A DNA stretch of 64,000 bases. Source: Solea solea (taxonomy: Eukaryota > Chordata > Actinopteri > Pleuronectiformes > Soleidae). A program made the position numbers and the translations under genes. Where the stretch lies: contig NC_081151.1 of assembly GCF_958295425.1 (NCBI RefSeq), positions 7,452,618 to 7,516,617 of the forward strand, in the 5' to 3' direction. Below are positions 1 to 11,800 of the stretch, piece by piece. The notes beneath the pieces are model-generated. The model was not told where the DNA came from. It did no database searches and worked only from the letters and a program-made list of their open reading frames with translations. Position 1 is the first letter of the stretch; every line of letters begins with the position of its first letter.

Positions 1-1127
1 CGTCAAACACTGCTTCACAACCTGGTCTTTTGCTGGTGTCACTGCATTAAAAGCTAAAAATATCATCTCGCCTCTGTTCAATGTTAGAGAAATTACTTGT
101 CTCATTTATAATTCTAGGAATGGAATGGTCCCACCACCCCAGGGTGATTTTAGTAGAAACAAAACAAGAAATGGCTCAAAAAACATGGATAAATAGCAAC
201 CGACGATGCAAACATTAGAATATATCACATGAAAAAAGACCTTTAACAATAAAAAAAAGGATGCACACACACACTTTCAATCCAATCCAATAGCCTTATA
301 GACCTAAGAACAGACAATAAAACTGTAGAAAGTATAAAAAAACACAAACAAACAAGTCATACAATAAAACCAAACCAAAACTTAATGATAGACACTGTGT
401 TGCACTGTTTTAATTTACATTTTTACTCACATTTCCTCTCCTGCATTTTTAAATGTGTCCTTTTCTGAATTCTAAATTGTAAATGCAGCGTTTGATTGCT
501 TGAAACTTTTGGACTCGGTCCAGTCGCTGCAACACTGCAGCTGTGGCAAGTTGTGACTGCAACAGTCCATGAAATGACCACTAAAATTCCTAATTTTCGT
601 CTTTCTTTTTTCCCCAACATCTGCTGGACAGATACCAACACCTTGTAAATTCTATTAATTTCCACATGTGCATTTATTCACCCAGATTTATGAGGTTGAA
701 AAACAGACCACAGAGAGGAGAGGGAGCAGCTGTGGGCAAATAACTGGCCACGCATTGTACGTCTTCGAATGCTTTATCCCTGACAGACATTTTGAGATTT
801 GTGAAATAGATTTGTGAAAAGGTCAAAGTTCACTTGGCTCATTTTTTATGAACAAAAAGAAAAGAGAAACTGTCTAGTTTTGTGACTTCTGCACAATTAT
901 TGCTACTTTATATCGTGACTAAAAATGCCTGAATGTGTGACCTATAAACACACACACACAGGATGTCCATATAAGGAGTTGTGTATTATTCCCACGGCAA
1001 ATTACCATGGGTGCACCTGAGTACTAAGGGTTAAGACGGGACAGAGGTGACTGGGTGAGACAGTTTTGTTTAACTCCACCCCTTCTCCTCCCTTCTCCCT
1101 CCTCCCTCCTGTGGTCACTGTCTGCAG
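1..1127. other. Intron or 5' flank of the nceh1-like gene, no exon seen
   Basis: No coding exon is visible here. A first exon encoding the N-terminal membrane anchor of an NCEH1-type protein is expected before the exon at 1128, but nothing here translates into one, so it probably lies left of the window. The right half (about 786-1030) is a copy of a dispersed repeat that ends in CTAAGGG followed by TTAA (1031-1034). The pyrimidine-rich stretch 1078-1125 is the splice acceptor tract of the next exon. Confidence 0.6.
786..1030 (+). mobile_element. Dispersed TTAA-associated repeat, forward copy
   Basis: It shares AAAGTTCACTTGGC, TGTGACTTCTGCACAATTAT, GGATGTCCATATAAGGAG and TTGTGTATTATTCCCACGGC with the copies at 10864 and 12968. 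The right end is CTAAGGG followed by TTAA at 1031-1034, as expected for a piggyBac-type element. No ORF. Confidence 0.65.
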
Positions 1128-3101
1128 ACCTCTGTGATAAACTGGCTGGGTTACGATCATTACATCAAGTCTGTCAGACAGTTGTCAGAGAGCTTCTATG
1201 GGCTGACGAAGTCGGGCGACAGCACAGAGTCCGGTGGAGGCGTCGTGCCGGGAGTGAAGGTCAGCGACATCACATTTGCCGGCGTCCCCGTCCGAGTTTA
1301 CGAGCCCCCTGCTGGAGGGGAGGGCCACCTGAGGAGAGGGTTGATGTACTTCCATGGAGGGGACTGGCTCCTGGGCAGTGCTGGTGAGACCTTTAACACC
1401 TAAGCCCCAAAATGTCCATCTGGACTTTTTTTTTCTTTTTTCTTTTTTCTTATTTTAACTATAAAAGGACCAGAAAATGGCATATTCAATCTAAATAACT
1501 TGATGACAGATCATTGAATTTTTCTCCCTCTCTCTCTCCTGAATCCTCAGAACGGTGGTCAAATGACGCCCTCAACCACATGGTCTCTGATGAGCTCAAC
1601 ACGGTCGTGGTGTCAGTTGAGTAAGTTCTCCTCCTCCTCCTGCAGCACTTGTGCTCACAGAGAAAGACACATATATTCACCATGGACTCGGAATGTCGTT
1701 TGGACTACAAATAAGGTGTTTTACGACCTGTAGGAGCAGTATTTATTTTATTTTTTTATTAGATAACACTCTTAACCACATAGTTTTTTGGCTTTTTGAC
1801 TGTCTACACAAACAAAAATCTTGTTATACCAAGTAGCACATGAGAAAACATATAACACTATTAAATACAGTGGTGTAAGTAGGCCGAGCAAAGTCATCCT
1901 CCTCCTCTTCCTCACATATTTCCCACACTGGTATAGTGACATTAGACGAAGATAAGATAAGGTCCAAATCTGCATGTTTTTCTGGGAGGAAACCAAAAAA
2001 CCAGCAGAAAGACTCTAATTATTATTATTATTATTATTATTCAAACACATAACCTGGTTTATACAGTAGAACAGCATTTCTGATTTTCCTTCTGTAGTAC
2101 CACCAGAAGAAGCTCCCGTACCACTGGCGGTACACATACCACCATTTGAGAACCATGGGACTACAGTAAGTTATAAAAAAAAAACACATAAGACCCCTTT
2201 AATTTCTGAATATAGTCTATGTTTGCTAGGTATCGTCTTTATCCAGAGGTGCGGTTCCCGGTGCCATATCTGGACTGCCTTGCTGCTGCCAAACACTTCC
2301 TGTCTGCAGAGGTTCTGGCCAAGTATTCCATCGACCCAGAGCGCGTGGCCGTGTCCGGGGCAAGTGTCGGCGGAAACCTGGCTGCTGCAGTGGCTCAGGG
2401 GGTAAAGAGAAACTCAAAACACGCGTGTGAACACATGTCCTGGAACGATAGCGTAAGGAATCACCCCGTGTCTGTATTTTCTCCAGATATCTACAGATGA
2501 CGCCGTGAGAGTAAAGTTCAGCATCCAGGCTCTGATCTACCCAATGCTCCAGGCTCTGGACTTCAACACGCCGTCCTACTTGCAGAACCAAGACGTGCCC
2601 GTCCTCTACAGAGGCCTCGCGGTGCGTTTCTGGCTGCAGTACCTCGGCGTTGACCTCTCCCTGCAGCCCCAGCTCCTCGTGAACAACCACAGCTCCTCAC
2701 ATCACGTCTCGCCGGAGCTGAGGGCGCGGGTCAACTGGACCACGCTCCTGCCCCTGAGATTCAAGAAGGACCACAGACCTGTCGTGGTTGACAAGGGATC
2801 ACAGAGGCTCGCGAAGGAGGTGCCCGCGCTGCTGGACGCGCGGGCCTCGCCGCTGCTGGCAGGACCAGAGGTCTTGGCGAAATGTCCCCGCGCGTACGTC
2901 CTCACGTGCGAGAACGACGTGCTGAGGGACGACGGGCTGATGTACGCTCGCCGCTTACGGGACGCGGGTGTCACGGTCACCAGCAGTCACTATGACGACG
3001 GTTTCCACGGATGTTTTAGCTTCATAGTCTGGCCAGTGGAATTTGACATAGGGAAGAGGTTGGTCAGGGGTTACATCACCTGGCTGCAGAACAACCTATG
3101 A
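1128..3101 (+). CDS. nceh1: Neutral cholesterol ester hydrolase 1-like (HSL/AADAC family), 3' four exons
   Basis: Exons are 1128-1383, 1551-1620, 2230-2401 and 2487-3101 (stop). All have GT-AG borders and compatible phases, giving 370 residues of a protein of about 410. The match to human NCEH1 is strong; for example LQALDFNTPSYLQNQ, LRARVNWTTLLP and VLTCENDVLRDDGLMYARRL are nearly shared. NCEH1 is an ER-membrane serine hydrolase that cleaves cholesterol esters or ether lipids. Visible landmarks are the oxyanion motif HGGDW in the first exon here, the nucleophile motif SGASVGG in the third, and the acid Asp (ENDVLRDD) and catalytic His (DGFHG) in the last. Two motifs deviate from the family forms HGGGW and GDSAGG. 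The N-terminal anchor exon is missing from the window. tnfsf10 follows in the same orientation, as in human. The family call is sure; the exact paralogue (teleosts have nceh1a and nceh1b types) is not. Confidence 0.9.
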
Positions 3102-3370
3102 GTCACTGATACACTAACTTGTGTTTTGACTTTTTTAAGGGCTTTTATTCATCTGTTCTCAGGTCATTCATTCATTCATTCATTCATTCATTCATCTGCA
3201 CACTTTCACCTGATTACAAACTGCTGGCAATGGAAAATCAGATAACATCGAGACAGTTACGCACTGCAGCTTTAAATAATATGCTGGTTCCATTTCACAC
3301 ACTGATTTTCTACTTGTATTTTTCACTTAAAGTATCTGATATTTTTGTTCTATATGATGTTTGTTCTTTT

Positions 3371-3376
3371 AATAAA
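3371..3376 (+). terminator. Likely poly(A) signal of the nceh1-like gene
   Basis: AATAAA lies 270 bp after the stop codon, in an AT-rich stretch. It is the first such hexamer downstream of the gene. Confidence 0.5.
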
Positions 3377-3420
3377 TTATTTCAAAACATGAAATCTTGC
3401 GTGGACAAGATTGGACTTAA

Positions 3421-3610
3421 CCCTTTAACCCCACGTTTGCAGGGTAACTTTGCATTACCATAGTTACGCGACAGTTATTGTTATTGTTATTATGATCATT
3501 TCACCTCGTGCCGTTTCAGGAAGCCAGAGAATCAGCGTTTTTGTCGCCAGGGAGGAGAGTGTATGAAGAACACCTGTACATATGTTTCCATTTTTTTATA
3601 CTATTCAAAT
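3421..3610 (+). mobile_element. Truncated piggyBac-like MITE, same family as 51150-51548
   Basis: It starts with CCCTTTAACCCC directly after TTAA (3417-3420). It then shares long stretches with the element at 51150, such as AATCAGCG-TTTTTGTC, ACCTGTACATA and TTTCCATTTTTTT. I see no matching right end, so this copy is decayed or truncated. Confidence 0.65.
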
Positions 3611-3884
3611 TTAACACTCAAAATCTGTTCCTGTAACATATGTTTCATTAAATCCTCTAGTTCCAGGACACTTTTGTTCCTTTTCTGCAAAGTGGAAAGT
3701 AAACTCACACACTCTGACACTGTGGTTTGTTAAACACATAAATACACAATTATTTCGTCACTACTAGAGAGGACAAAAGGTCTCAGAGCTGAATCAGCTC
3801 TCAGTTATTCTCATGTTCAGACATGTTCCCTCTCTCTCTCCTCAGGGGCCTCAGGAGAGTAGAGTGCATTCCTGGGTCACTACA

Positions 3885-3920
3885 CAGCAGCAGCACCAGC
3901 AGCAGCAGCAGCAGCAGCAA
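3885..3920 (+). repeat. CAG trinucleotide microsatellite
   Basis: Near-perfect run of CAG units with one ACC interruption, in non-coding spacer. Confidence 0.85.
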
Positions 3921-4014
3921 CAATAATCAATACAACAGCGCCTTCTAGTGGTTTAACAGCAGTGTAAAGCCTCTACAGTATGTGACACTATAACAGCAAT
4001 ACTTACATTTAACC

Positions 4015-4775
4015 AGAGGTGGAAAGTAATGAATTACATTTACTCACATTACTGTAATTTTTTTTGTGTACTTTTATTTTTTAAAGTAAATTTTTTTAAA
4101 TGTGTATTTCATTTGTCCTCATACTGTCCTCATTTAAAGGTAAATGAGGACAGGTGAATGATGAGGACAGGTGAATGAGGTGGACAGGTGAATGAGGACA
4201 GATGAATGATGAGGATAGGGGAATTATGAGGACAGGTAAAGGTAAACGAGGACAAATGAATGATGAGGACAGGTGAACGATGACAGGTGAATGATGAGGA
4301 CAGGTGAAAGTAAATGAGTACAGGGGAATGATGTGGACAGGTGAATTATGAGGACAGGTAAAGGTGAATGAGGACAGGTGAATGATGAGGACAGACAGGT
4401 AAACGATGAGGACAGGTGAATTGGGGTTAATTAGTGTCCCTGAGTGAGTGAGACGGTTAAATTATTCATGACCTTTGACCCATTTTGACTGATACATTAT
4501 GTGCTTACATGTTTTATTTTGTCAGCACTTTAATTTGTAAAGGTTTGCATTTAATTAAAAACAATTAATGTGAGATTTGTGTCCCCTTGTCCTTTTTGCA
4601 CGACATAAGAAAGAATCTTGTTATAAAAGTAACTTTTACTCTACTTTTAAACAAGCTACTTTTTTTACTTTAAGTTGAGTACATTTTCAGAGCCTAACTT
4701 TTACTTGTACTTACTTGTACTAAAATCTTATCAAAATAGTGGTACTTTTACTTGAGTAGACTATTTCAGTGCTCT
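4015..4775. mobile_element. MITE remnant split by a minisatellite
   Basis: The left part (4015-4110) reads AGAGGTGGAAAGTAATGAAT and continues with ACTTTTATTTTT. The right part (4610-4775) reads AAAAGTAACTTTTACTCTAC and ends ACTTTTACTTGAGTAGACT. Related sequence recurs at 5696-6165 and 9268-9670. It resembles a common teleost non-autonomous DNA element (family from memory). The middle holds the minisatellite at 4138-4425. Confidence 0.55.
4138..4425 (+). repeat. Minisatellite, unit about 17 bp (GAGGACAGGTGAATGAT)
   Basis: More than ten imperfect copies of a GAGGACAGGTGAATGAT-like unit, with unit lengths varying by insertions and deletions. It sits inside a MITE remnant and contains no ORF. 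Confidence 0.85.
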
Positions 4776-5280
4776 CCTGCAGTTAAAGGGGAGAAACATG
4801 TTGCGAGCATGTTATATAAGGAGGACAATGAACATGTCCCCCACATTCACACACTGTAGTAGTGTGTAAAGGGAAAACACCCTTCCAGTGACACGCCGCG
4901 ACGCTGGCAACAGCTCGTGTGCATTGTGCTGTCGTAGCATTTTCTTTGTTTAATAAAAAGGAGACAATGAGCAGCTGTAGCACTCGGGCGGTAATTTAGG
5001 GAGATTCCATGACTTAACGGAGAGGAACGCTGGGAGGAGACGCCTTGGGGGAGAGGAGAGAGGAGAGAGGAGTGGGAGGCAGGGGAAGGTGACTGGAGCG
5101 TGATCCATCCTTTTCATCCACTTTATGAGTTTTGGGTATTATTCAAGCCATTGCTTCAGTCCGGGGGGGGAGAGTGCTCTCGTTGCCAGAGACACATCAC
5201 TTCTTTAATGCTTTCCTGTTGCCCGTTCTCATATAGAGTTGGGAAATGCGTTGCATTTTAATTCAGTGTAGAACAACTTT

Positions 5281-5385
5281 AGGATATTTTTTAAAGCCTG
5301 AATATGCGACATATAATCACACACACACGCCCAGCATGTCCATATAAGGAGCTGTGTATTATTCCAATGGCAAATTTACAGTGTG
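5281..5385 (+). mobile_element. Dispersed TTAA-associated repeat, partial copy
   Basis: It keeps only the right half of the family: AAAGCCTGAATATGCGACAT, a CA run, ATGTCCATATAAGGAGCTGT and GTATTATTCCAATGGCAAAT. Confidence 0.6.
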
Positions 5386-5695
5386 AACAACAATTATAAC
5401 ACGCACAGTGAAAATAAGAGTGATCAGCACAGAAGTCGCTGGCCGTCATGTTTGCGACTACACCTTATCAGTCCGTTATCTCGAGCTCACAGAATAACAA
5501 ATCATATAACAAGATAAATTAGTTTGTTTTCTCACAATAACAAGATAAATAAATGTGTTACCTCTTTATTTACGGACCGTCTGCTGACTGGAGATAGTGG
5601 CCGCTCTTGGTTTCCGTAGATTTCGCGTACATTATTTTCATCTTCGCCTGTTCAACAAATAAAAAGATCAAAAAGTCACGTCATGTGGACCAAAA

Positions 5696-6165
5696 GTTGG
5701 TTCAAATACTTTGTTACTGTACTTAAATAGATAATTCACATATCTGTACTTACTACTTTGTCATTTATATTCAATATAAGCAACTTTTACATTTACTCCA
5801 CTATTTCCTCTTAACAGTGTTTGTTACTCGTTACTACCAAATAAAACCAAAAGAAGAAGAAGAAGAGTTGGTATTATGGTCTGTATTTATATAGAGCTTT
5901 TCTAGTTTTTACCCACTCACACGTCTTTCATACACTCATTCACACGCTGCAACATGGGGATAAGTTTCTAACTTTTTTTTCATTACTTCTACTTCTAAAA
6001 CTTAAGTACATTTTATATCAGAAAATTACTTTTAAATACTTAAGTACATTAATTTCATATACTTTAAGACTTTTACTTAAGTAATATTATAAAAAAAAGT
6101 GACTTCAACTTCTAGCAAAGTCATTTTCTGGTAACATACTTGTACTTTTACCCAATTATCACTTT
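5696..6165. mobile_element. MITE remnant (AAGTACTTTTACTT type)
   Basis: It begins TTCAAATACTTTGTTACTGT and has repeated ACTTAAGTA and ACTTTTACTT words up to 6165. It is the same family as 9268-9670, and both copies contain a TTGGTATTATGGTCTGTATT stretch in their middle. Confidence 0.6.
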
Positions 6166-8094
6166 AAGTCACTTCATACAAGACTGTGTGCAGAGAGTGC
6201 AGCCAACATTAGCTGACACAGCAGACGTCACATGACCTTTAGCAACATTAGCGGCTCTAGTTAGCCGCGACGGACACTGTTCCGCTAACCTCAGCACCTG
6301 TAACTAAGAAGAAAAATGTCTTTTTTCCCTCTTTCCTGCGATTGTGAAGTGATCTGGGAGAATGTTTCTGTGATTAATGCCAAATCAGCCACTATTGTTA
6401 GCGCTGCAGCGCAGTTACTGAGAGGTATTTGTCGCAGGGGAGCCATTCAATCTGCACAAACTTAACCTTGAGTGATTCCTGTACTTTCATTCCCTCACCT
6501 TTAACCCCTGCTCCATTGTCAGTGTGAGGAAGTGAGGGGCGGAGCGGGAGTTCACAGCTCGCGGGTGTGCACGAACCCTCCCAAAACAGCCACGACCTCG
6601 AGTCGCTCGTACCCACAACACGCAACAATGTTAACAATGTTCCTCTGAAAATGCACTGGCTGATTAAAATCTCAACGTTGCGGAAGATTGGAGTGACACG
6701 AGGTTTCTGAAATTCCCCTGAAGTGAATGAATTCCCAGGCTCGTAGAACAGGAGAGAACAGGACGGGAGAGGGTGAGTGATACGATGAAACTGTCTGGCC
6801 TCAGGCAGGGAAGATGACACCCTGAGAGAGATGCCTGTCTTCAATCCCATGGCAAGCAGACACACACAGAGAGAGACAGAGAGAGATCATGTGTGTGGAG
6901 TTAACTCTGTAAGCGGAAATGATAAAATCACAATAGTTTGTTGTGCTTATCTGATTCATCTCTTCCCACTTGTGGTAGAGTTATTATTTTTTTCACCCTC
7001 ATAGAAGGAATCACCTGTTGATTCTCGGTCATTCCACACACATGGAGCAAACAGAAAACAGCCCAGTTAAGTTTACTTAAGTCAACAGGAAAAAACTGTT
7101 TTGATGAACAAAAGCAAAAGTATTCTGATGTCCTTCTTGCTTTCCGTAGATTCCTCGTACATTCACTTCATCATCTGTTCAACAAATAAAAAGATTGTTT
7201 ACTGGTTGTGAGGACAAAATTGTTCTATTTATAAGCTGAATTTAGAGGGGAAAAAAATACAGGTAAAAGCATAATTGAAGGTGATCGCACTCCCTGTAGG
7301 ATTCACGACAAAGTCGTCATTGACTTTCTTGACCGTTGCAACCTAATGAACGCGTGTACCAAGTTTCGTTCATGTACGTTTAACGCGACACCAGATGACC
7401 CGATAGAAGGTTTTTTTGCCTCCGTTTTTAGCCCCTCCCACTTCCAACTTTCCAAAAGAATAATAACCTTAACTTTCAACAGGCTTCGTACGCACCTTGT
7501 GCTGCTCGGACCCTAAATCTACCAATCAGTGTTGTTATGCTCCACACTAAGTCCTCACTGTTATCTTACGGTCTTCAGTGGCTTCACATTTGGAGACAGG
7601 AAGTCATAAAAGCCTCTCGAGACGCACTGAAGTGGCTGATGTTGAGAAAGTGGGACGTGAGTGACACAAAGCTTACTTTGAACTGCAGAGAGGAGTTCAC
7701 AGTTTTCAAAGCCTGAAACATTTAACCCAATAAAAGAAGAGGGTCATGCTTGTGTTTTACTACAGTGGACATAAACCTGCTTCCTCCTCAGCAGACGCCA
7801 TCAACTGGCTTTTGGGTTTCACATTTTCACAGACTCTCGACACGTGTTTTCTATCAAGTCAAATATGCTCCGCTGTCTCTTTAACGAAGGCCGGTTTTAT
7901 TCCACGATACTATCACGTGAAATATTGTTGAGCGAACAGCGACTGCCGACGGGAAAGACTGGAAATCTAAACATCGAAGACTGCATCTGCTGATCAGGTG
8001 AGGCCTACAAAATAAAAAATCAGTGCAATGTGCAAAAAAAAAAAAATTAAGATGGAATAAAAACATGGAATTAACCTTTTTTTTTTTGCGTAAA

Positions 8095-8410
8095 CCTCCT
8101 GCATCTCTTGAATACTGTATCTCTCTCCTCTCTGGTCTCCCTCACAAATCCCTCCATAAAACTTAAACTGGTCCAGAACTGCATCATCAACAGAACACCC
8201 TCATTCCACTACATCACCCCCATCCTTCAACAACGGTCGATTTCAGAATGAAATTCAAAAATCCTCGTGCATGCCTTCAAGGCCATCCACAACCTCGACT
8301 TCTCAACCTCCTCCCGCTTCCTCAGAACCTCGTCCACCATGAGGAGCAGAGCTTTCAGGCTCTCTTCCTCTCAAACCCACCTGTTCAAAATAAGCCACAA
8401 CCACAGGGCA
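8095..8410 (+). pseudogene. Decayed LINE (non-LTR) reverse-transcriptase 3' fragment
   Basis: Translation across two frames gives KLKLVQNCIINRTPSFHYIT followed by PILQQ, then HAFKAIHNLDF, and later a serine/arginine-rich end. This fits the pattern at the C-terminal end of L2/CR1-like ORF2 (KLQLVQNAAARV, HITPIL, YKALHNL). It has a TGA and frame breaks, so it is dead. The assignment rests on family motifs recalled from memory; the exact clade is open. Confidence 0.6.
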
Positions 8411-8625
8411 AAGTGGCATAAAGTGACCGTTGTTAGTGAGATTATTAAAGCTGATTATAAAGCTGATTAGTTGTTGTGATGAAGGTGAAGTTTGAAGCAC
8501 CTGAAGCTGCATTTACAGCATCGCTGCTCATTTCAGTCTAATAACAGTGACATCTTGAGGCTGCTGTAATCCTTCATACCTCCCTCTCTGCTCCACCTAC
8601 AAATTGTTGCTCTTTTTTCCGGCCT

Positions 8626-8815
8626 CCCTCTCTCTCTCTCTCTCTCTGTCCCTCTCAGTTTCTCTCTCTCTCTGAAATGCAGCAGAGCTTGATCTGACTT
8701 GTCCTGCCTGCTGGAAGCATTTTCTCCCTCTGCTCTCTCTGTGTGTCTCTCTCCGTCTCTCTGTGTCTCTTCTGGACATATTTGGTTGCTTCTCTCTCTC
8801 CTCTCCCCCCCCCCC
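8626..8815 (+). repeat. CT-rich tract upstream of tnfsf10
   Basis: Long CTCTCT and CTGTCTCT runs ending in a run of about 12 C. ORFs read across it on the other strand are low-complexity Arg/Glu artefacts. It may form part of the tnfsf10 leader or core promoter. Confidence 0.7.
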
Positions 8816-8824
8816 ATGCTGTGA
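8816..8824 (+). promoter_or_regulatory. Two-codon upstream ORF just before the tnfsf10 start
   Basis: ATG CTG TGA ends one base before the main ATG at 8826. If transcription starts upstream of 8816, ribosomes would meet this minimal uORF first. The transcription start is not visible. Confidence 0.4.
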
Positions 8825-8825
8825 C

Positions 8826-11800
8826 ATGGCCATTTCCATTTCTCTCCAGTGTCTGGGGCTCATCATACTCGCAGCAGTCCTGCTCCAGACCATCGCCGTC
8901 GCCATCAGTTTCATCTACTTCAACAAAGTCCTGAACACAGTAAGTGACGCGTTTGTCTTCAGCCTCACAGAGTGACAGTGTGTGTGTGTGTGTGTGTGTG
9001 CAACTGTCCAACGATGACACATCTGAATGAGGACATTACCTCGTCACACACTCATGTTTAAGAAGAGGATCGTTTGTGCAAGTGGTGCCACGGAAACTAT
9101 TTTTAACGCTCGGTTTAAGACCTTGTCAGATATGATCTGCCCTGAAATAACAACATCACATACTTAGAGTTCAGACCCACTCTGTTCTCTATAAAGACAG
9201 TAAATCATGTTTTTATTCGGCTGTTATTTAAACCTCGCAGTGAGCAGTTTTTTGCTCATTTCCAGTGCTGCAATGTAGCAAAGTACAAATACTTTGTTAC
9301 TGTACTTAAGTACTTTACTTTATTTATGTTTCTAGCAACTTTTACTCCACCACATTTCCTCCAACTGTCTTTGTTACTCGTCACGACCAAATAAAGTCAG
9401 AAGCAGAAGAGTTGGTATTATGGTCTGTATTTATAGAGCTTTATTTGTCTTGATCTTTCATTGACATTCACACACTGCAACGTGGGGTTAAGTGTCTTGC
9501 TCAAGGACACATGTGGACTTGCAGAGCCGGAATTGAACCAACAACCTTGGCTCAACCCTACTCTAACTCTTCACTTTTACTTCTAAAACAAATGACTTTT
9601 AATACTCAAGTACAGTAAATGTCATGTACTTTAAGACTTTTACTTACTAAGTACTTTATACAAGACTGGCTCACTTCACGGTGGAACTATTACGGCTAAA
9701 GTTCTACAATGAGGAGAGAGTGGTGGGCGAGCAGACAGGAGGAAAAACAATTGGAGGAAACGTTAGGTTAGGATGGAGTGGTTTTGCGAGACCTTTCAGC
9801 GACATGAAACATTTTCAGACATGTGTGGAAATCTGTGAACGCTGCTACAAAACAAAGCGGAGGGATTTCATCCTGAGCTCTGAGGACATGAGAACTGGAA
9901 AAAAAGTGACTGTACCTGCACATTAACAAATACAAATACTACTGTTCAACCAAGAGAATGATTATAAGATCTTTTTTGCATCCTTTTCTCGTCACCAGAT
10001 GCAGGAGAGTTTCTCCAGGAGCAGCGTGTCCTGTCTGATCAACACAGACCAGCAGTCCCAGCTGGAAAGGTCGGCGGCCGAGGACAAAAAGAACCCCTGC
10101 TGGCAAGTCACCCAACAGCTCCACTACCACATAGAGAAGGTTTCCAATCATTTTCTGTTTAATCCTCCCTTTTCTCCCCCCCCGTCTTCATATTATGTGC
10201 AAAATGAGTGAAAACAAAGCCAGATGTGGTTGCGAGGTTTGTTTCTGTGTCTTAAAAAGACACCGGTGGTAACCAGGGATGCTCCGTCCTCCCCCACGAT
10301 GTTGTAACACACTCGGGATCTTTTTCCTTCATACTCAATTACTCAAACACGTCTGGACATAATAATAACAACACTGACACGGCCAAATGGGAACACTGGG
10401 TGAGAAGTGGATGATTTGTGGGGTGAGACGGCGGATTGCTCCCATTTGAAAGATTCCTGCATGTCATAAAATCTGCAGAGGAGAGGATGAGGCGAGATAA
10501 GATATATAAACCCCCCCCCACACCTTCCTTTATGCCCCCCTGATTCTCTCTTTGTGTCTTTCTTTCAGACGATGGCTGAGAGACTCCAGAAGGAGATGAG
10601 AAGTAAGAACAGCGCCTCGTTTCACGGTCAATTACAGCTAATGGGACTTCAGTGGTAGACGTTCTCAACTGAAAACATCTTCGTCGTCGTCTGCTCGTGT
10701 TTTCACAGATAAGCTGACGGGAGTGCGGCCCATCCTGAGCCCCGGGGCGCCGCTTTCTAAAGTCGCTGCCCATGTGACCGGGGTTTCCGCCACAAAGTCT
10801 CCTATAGCAGAAAGTGAGTCAAAACTATTTATGCTGCTCTTTATGGAGGCAAGTGTTCCTTAACTCTTAGTGCTAGCGCGGCACGGATTAGTGACACAGG
10901 TGCACTCATTGTAATTTGCCGTGGGAATAATACACAACTCCTTATATGGACATCCTGTGTGTGTGTGTGTGTGTTTGTAGGTCGCATATTCAGGCTTTAA
11001 AAAATTTGTTTTTCCGTCTCCTTCTGTGTTGCTGATTCACTTTATATCGCATTTTTAGTAGTGAAATACAGTAGCAATAATTGTGCAGAAGTCACAAATT
11101 ACACTTTTTTTTTTAAATTTTTGTTAATTCAAAACGAGCCAAGTGAACTTTGAACTGTGACATATTTTCAAATTTCACTAATTAAATCTTCAAATCATTT
11201 TCAGCACTTTTTGCTCAGGAAAATTCCAAAAAAATTCCATCAGATTGTCTATTCCTCTTTAGCATCCTTCACGTAACAATGCTGCCCTGCTGGTACAGAT
11301 ATCATGTGTGCAGCATAGGTGTAAAGGCAGAGCGACGTGTCCACTGAAGGCAGAAAATAAGCCCTCTGATTGTTCGAATCCTCTGATTGTTTTAAACGAA
11401 GCTAAAAAGACACAATAAAAGAATCATGGGATTACAACAAGATGTTTCCTTTTGGCCTGCGGCCCACACATTTAAAAAATAATAATAATCATGATAATGA
11501 TCTGCGGTCTGTTGTCGTTAAAATAAAAAAAAAAGACTGTGAGACAACCAGCGTGGGCCACATGTCAGTAGGCGTGTTGCGTACAGACGCAGATTGAAGC
11601 GAGGCCTTGTGTGTCTTCACCTGCACGTCTCCGGTGCCAGAGGTGAGGAATGTGCTGCAAGGCTTCCCAGGCGGCTTTCACATCCAATAATACCTGCCTG
11701 CCTACAAGTCTGTCAGGACCTGCAGATGTTGCAGCTGCTTCTGCGTGACCTGGAGCGTCCCAGGAGTTTTCCTCTGCGTGAGTCATGTCTTCATTCATGT

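Larger units (their letters stand above)
3102..8825. other. Repeat-rich spacer between nceh1 and tnfsf10
   Basis: I see no host coding exon in these 5.7 kb. It holds a truncated piggyBac-like element (3421-3610), a CAG microsatellite (about 3885-3920), MITE remnants of the AAGTACTTTTACTT type (4015-4775 and 5696-6165), a minisatellite (4138-4425), a dispersed-repeat copy (5281-5385), a LINE fragment (8095-8410) and a CT-rich tract (8626-8815) just before tnfsf10. The stretch 6180-6300 has GTTAGC/GCTAAC words and an E-box-like GTCACATGAC (6227-6236). It looks promoter-like, but I cannot assign it. Confidence 0.6.

Noticed and set aside
2226..2980. Minus-strand ORFs of 154 and 92 codons across the nceh1-like exons
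   Set aside because: Antisense shadows of GC-rich coding exons.
3939..3951. Reverse CTCF-like motif (CCACTAGAAGGCG on the minus strand)
   Set aside because: 12 of 13 positions match, but it sits next to a microsatellite with no partner logic; too weak to claim alone.
8533..9020. Three minus-strand ORFs rich in Arg and Glu
   Set aside because: They read the CT-rich tract and tnfsf10 exon 1 in antisense; composition is low-complexity.
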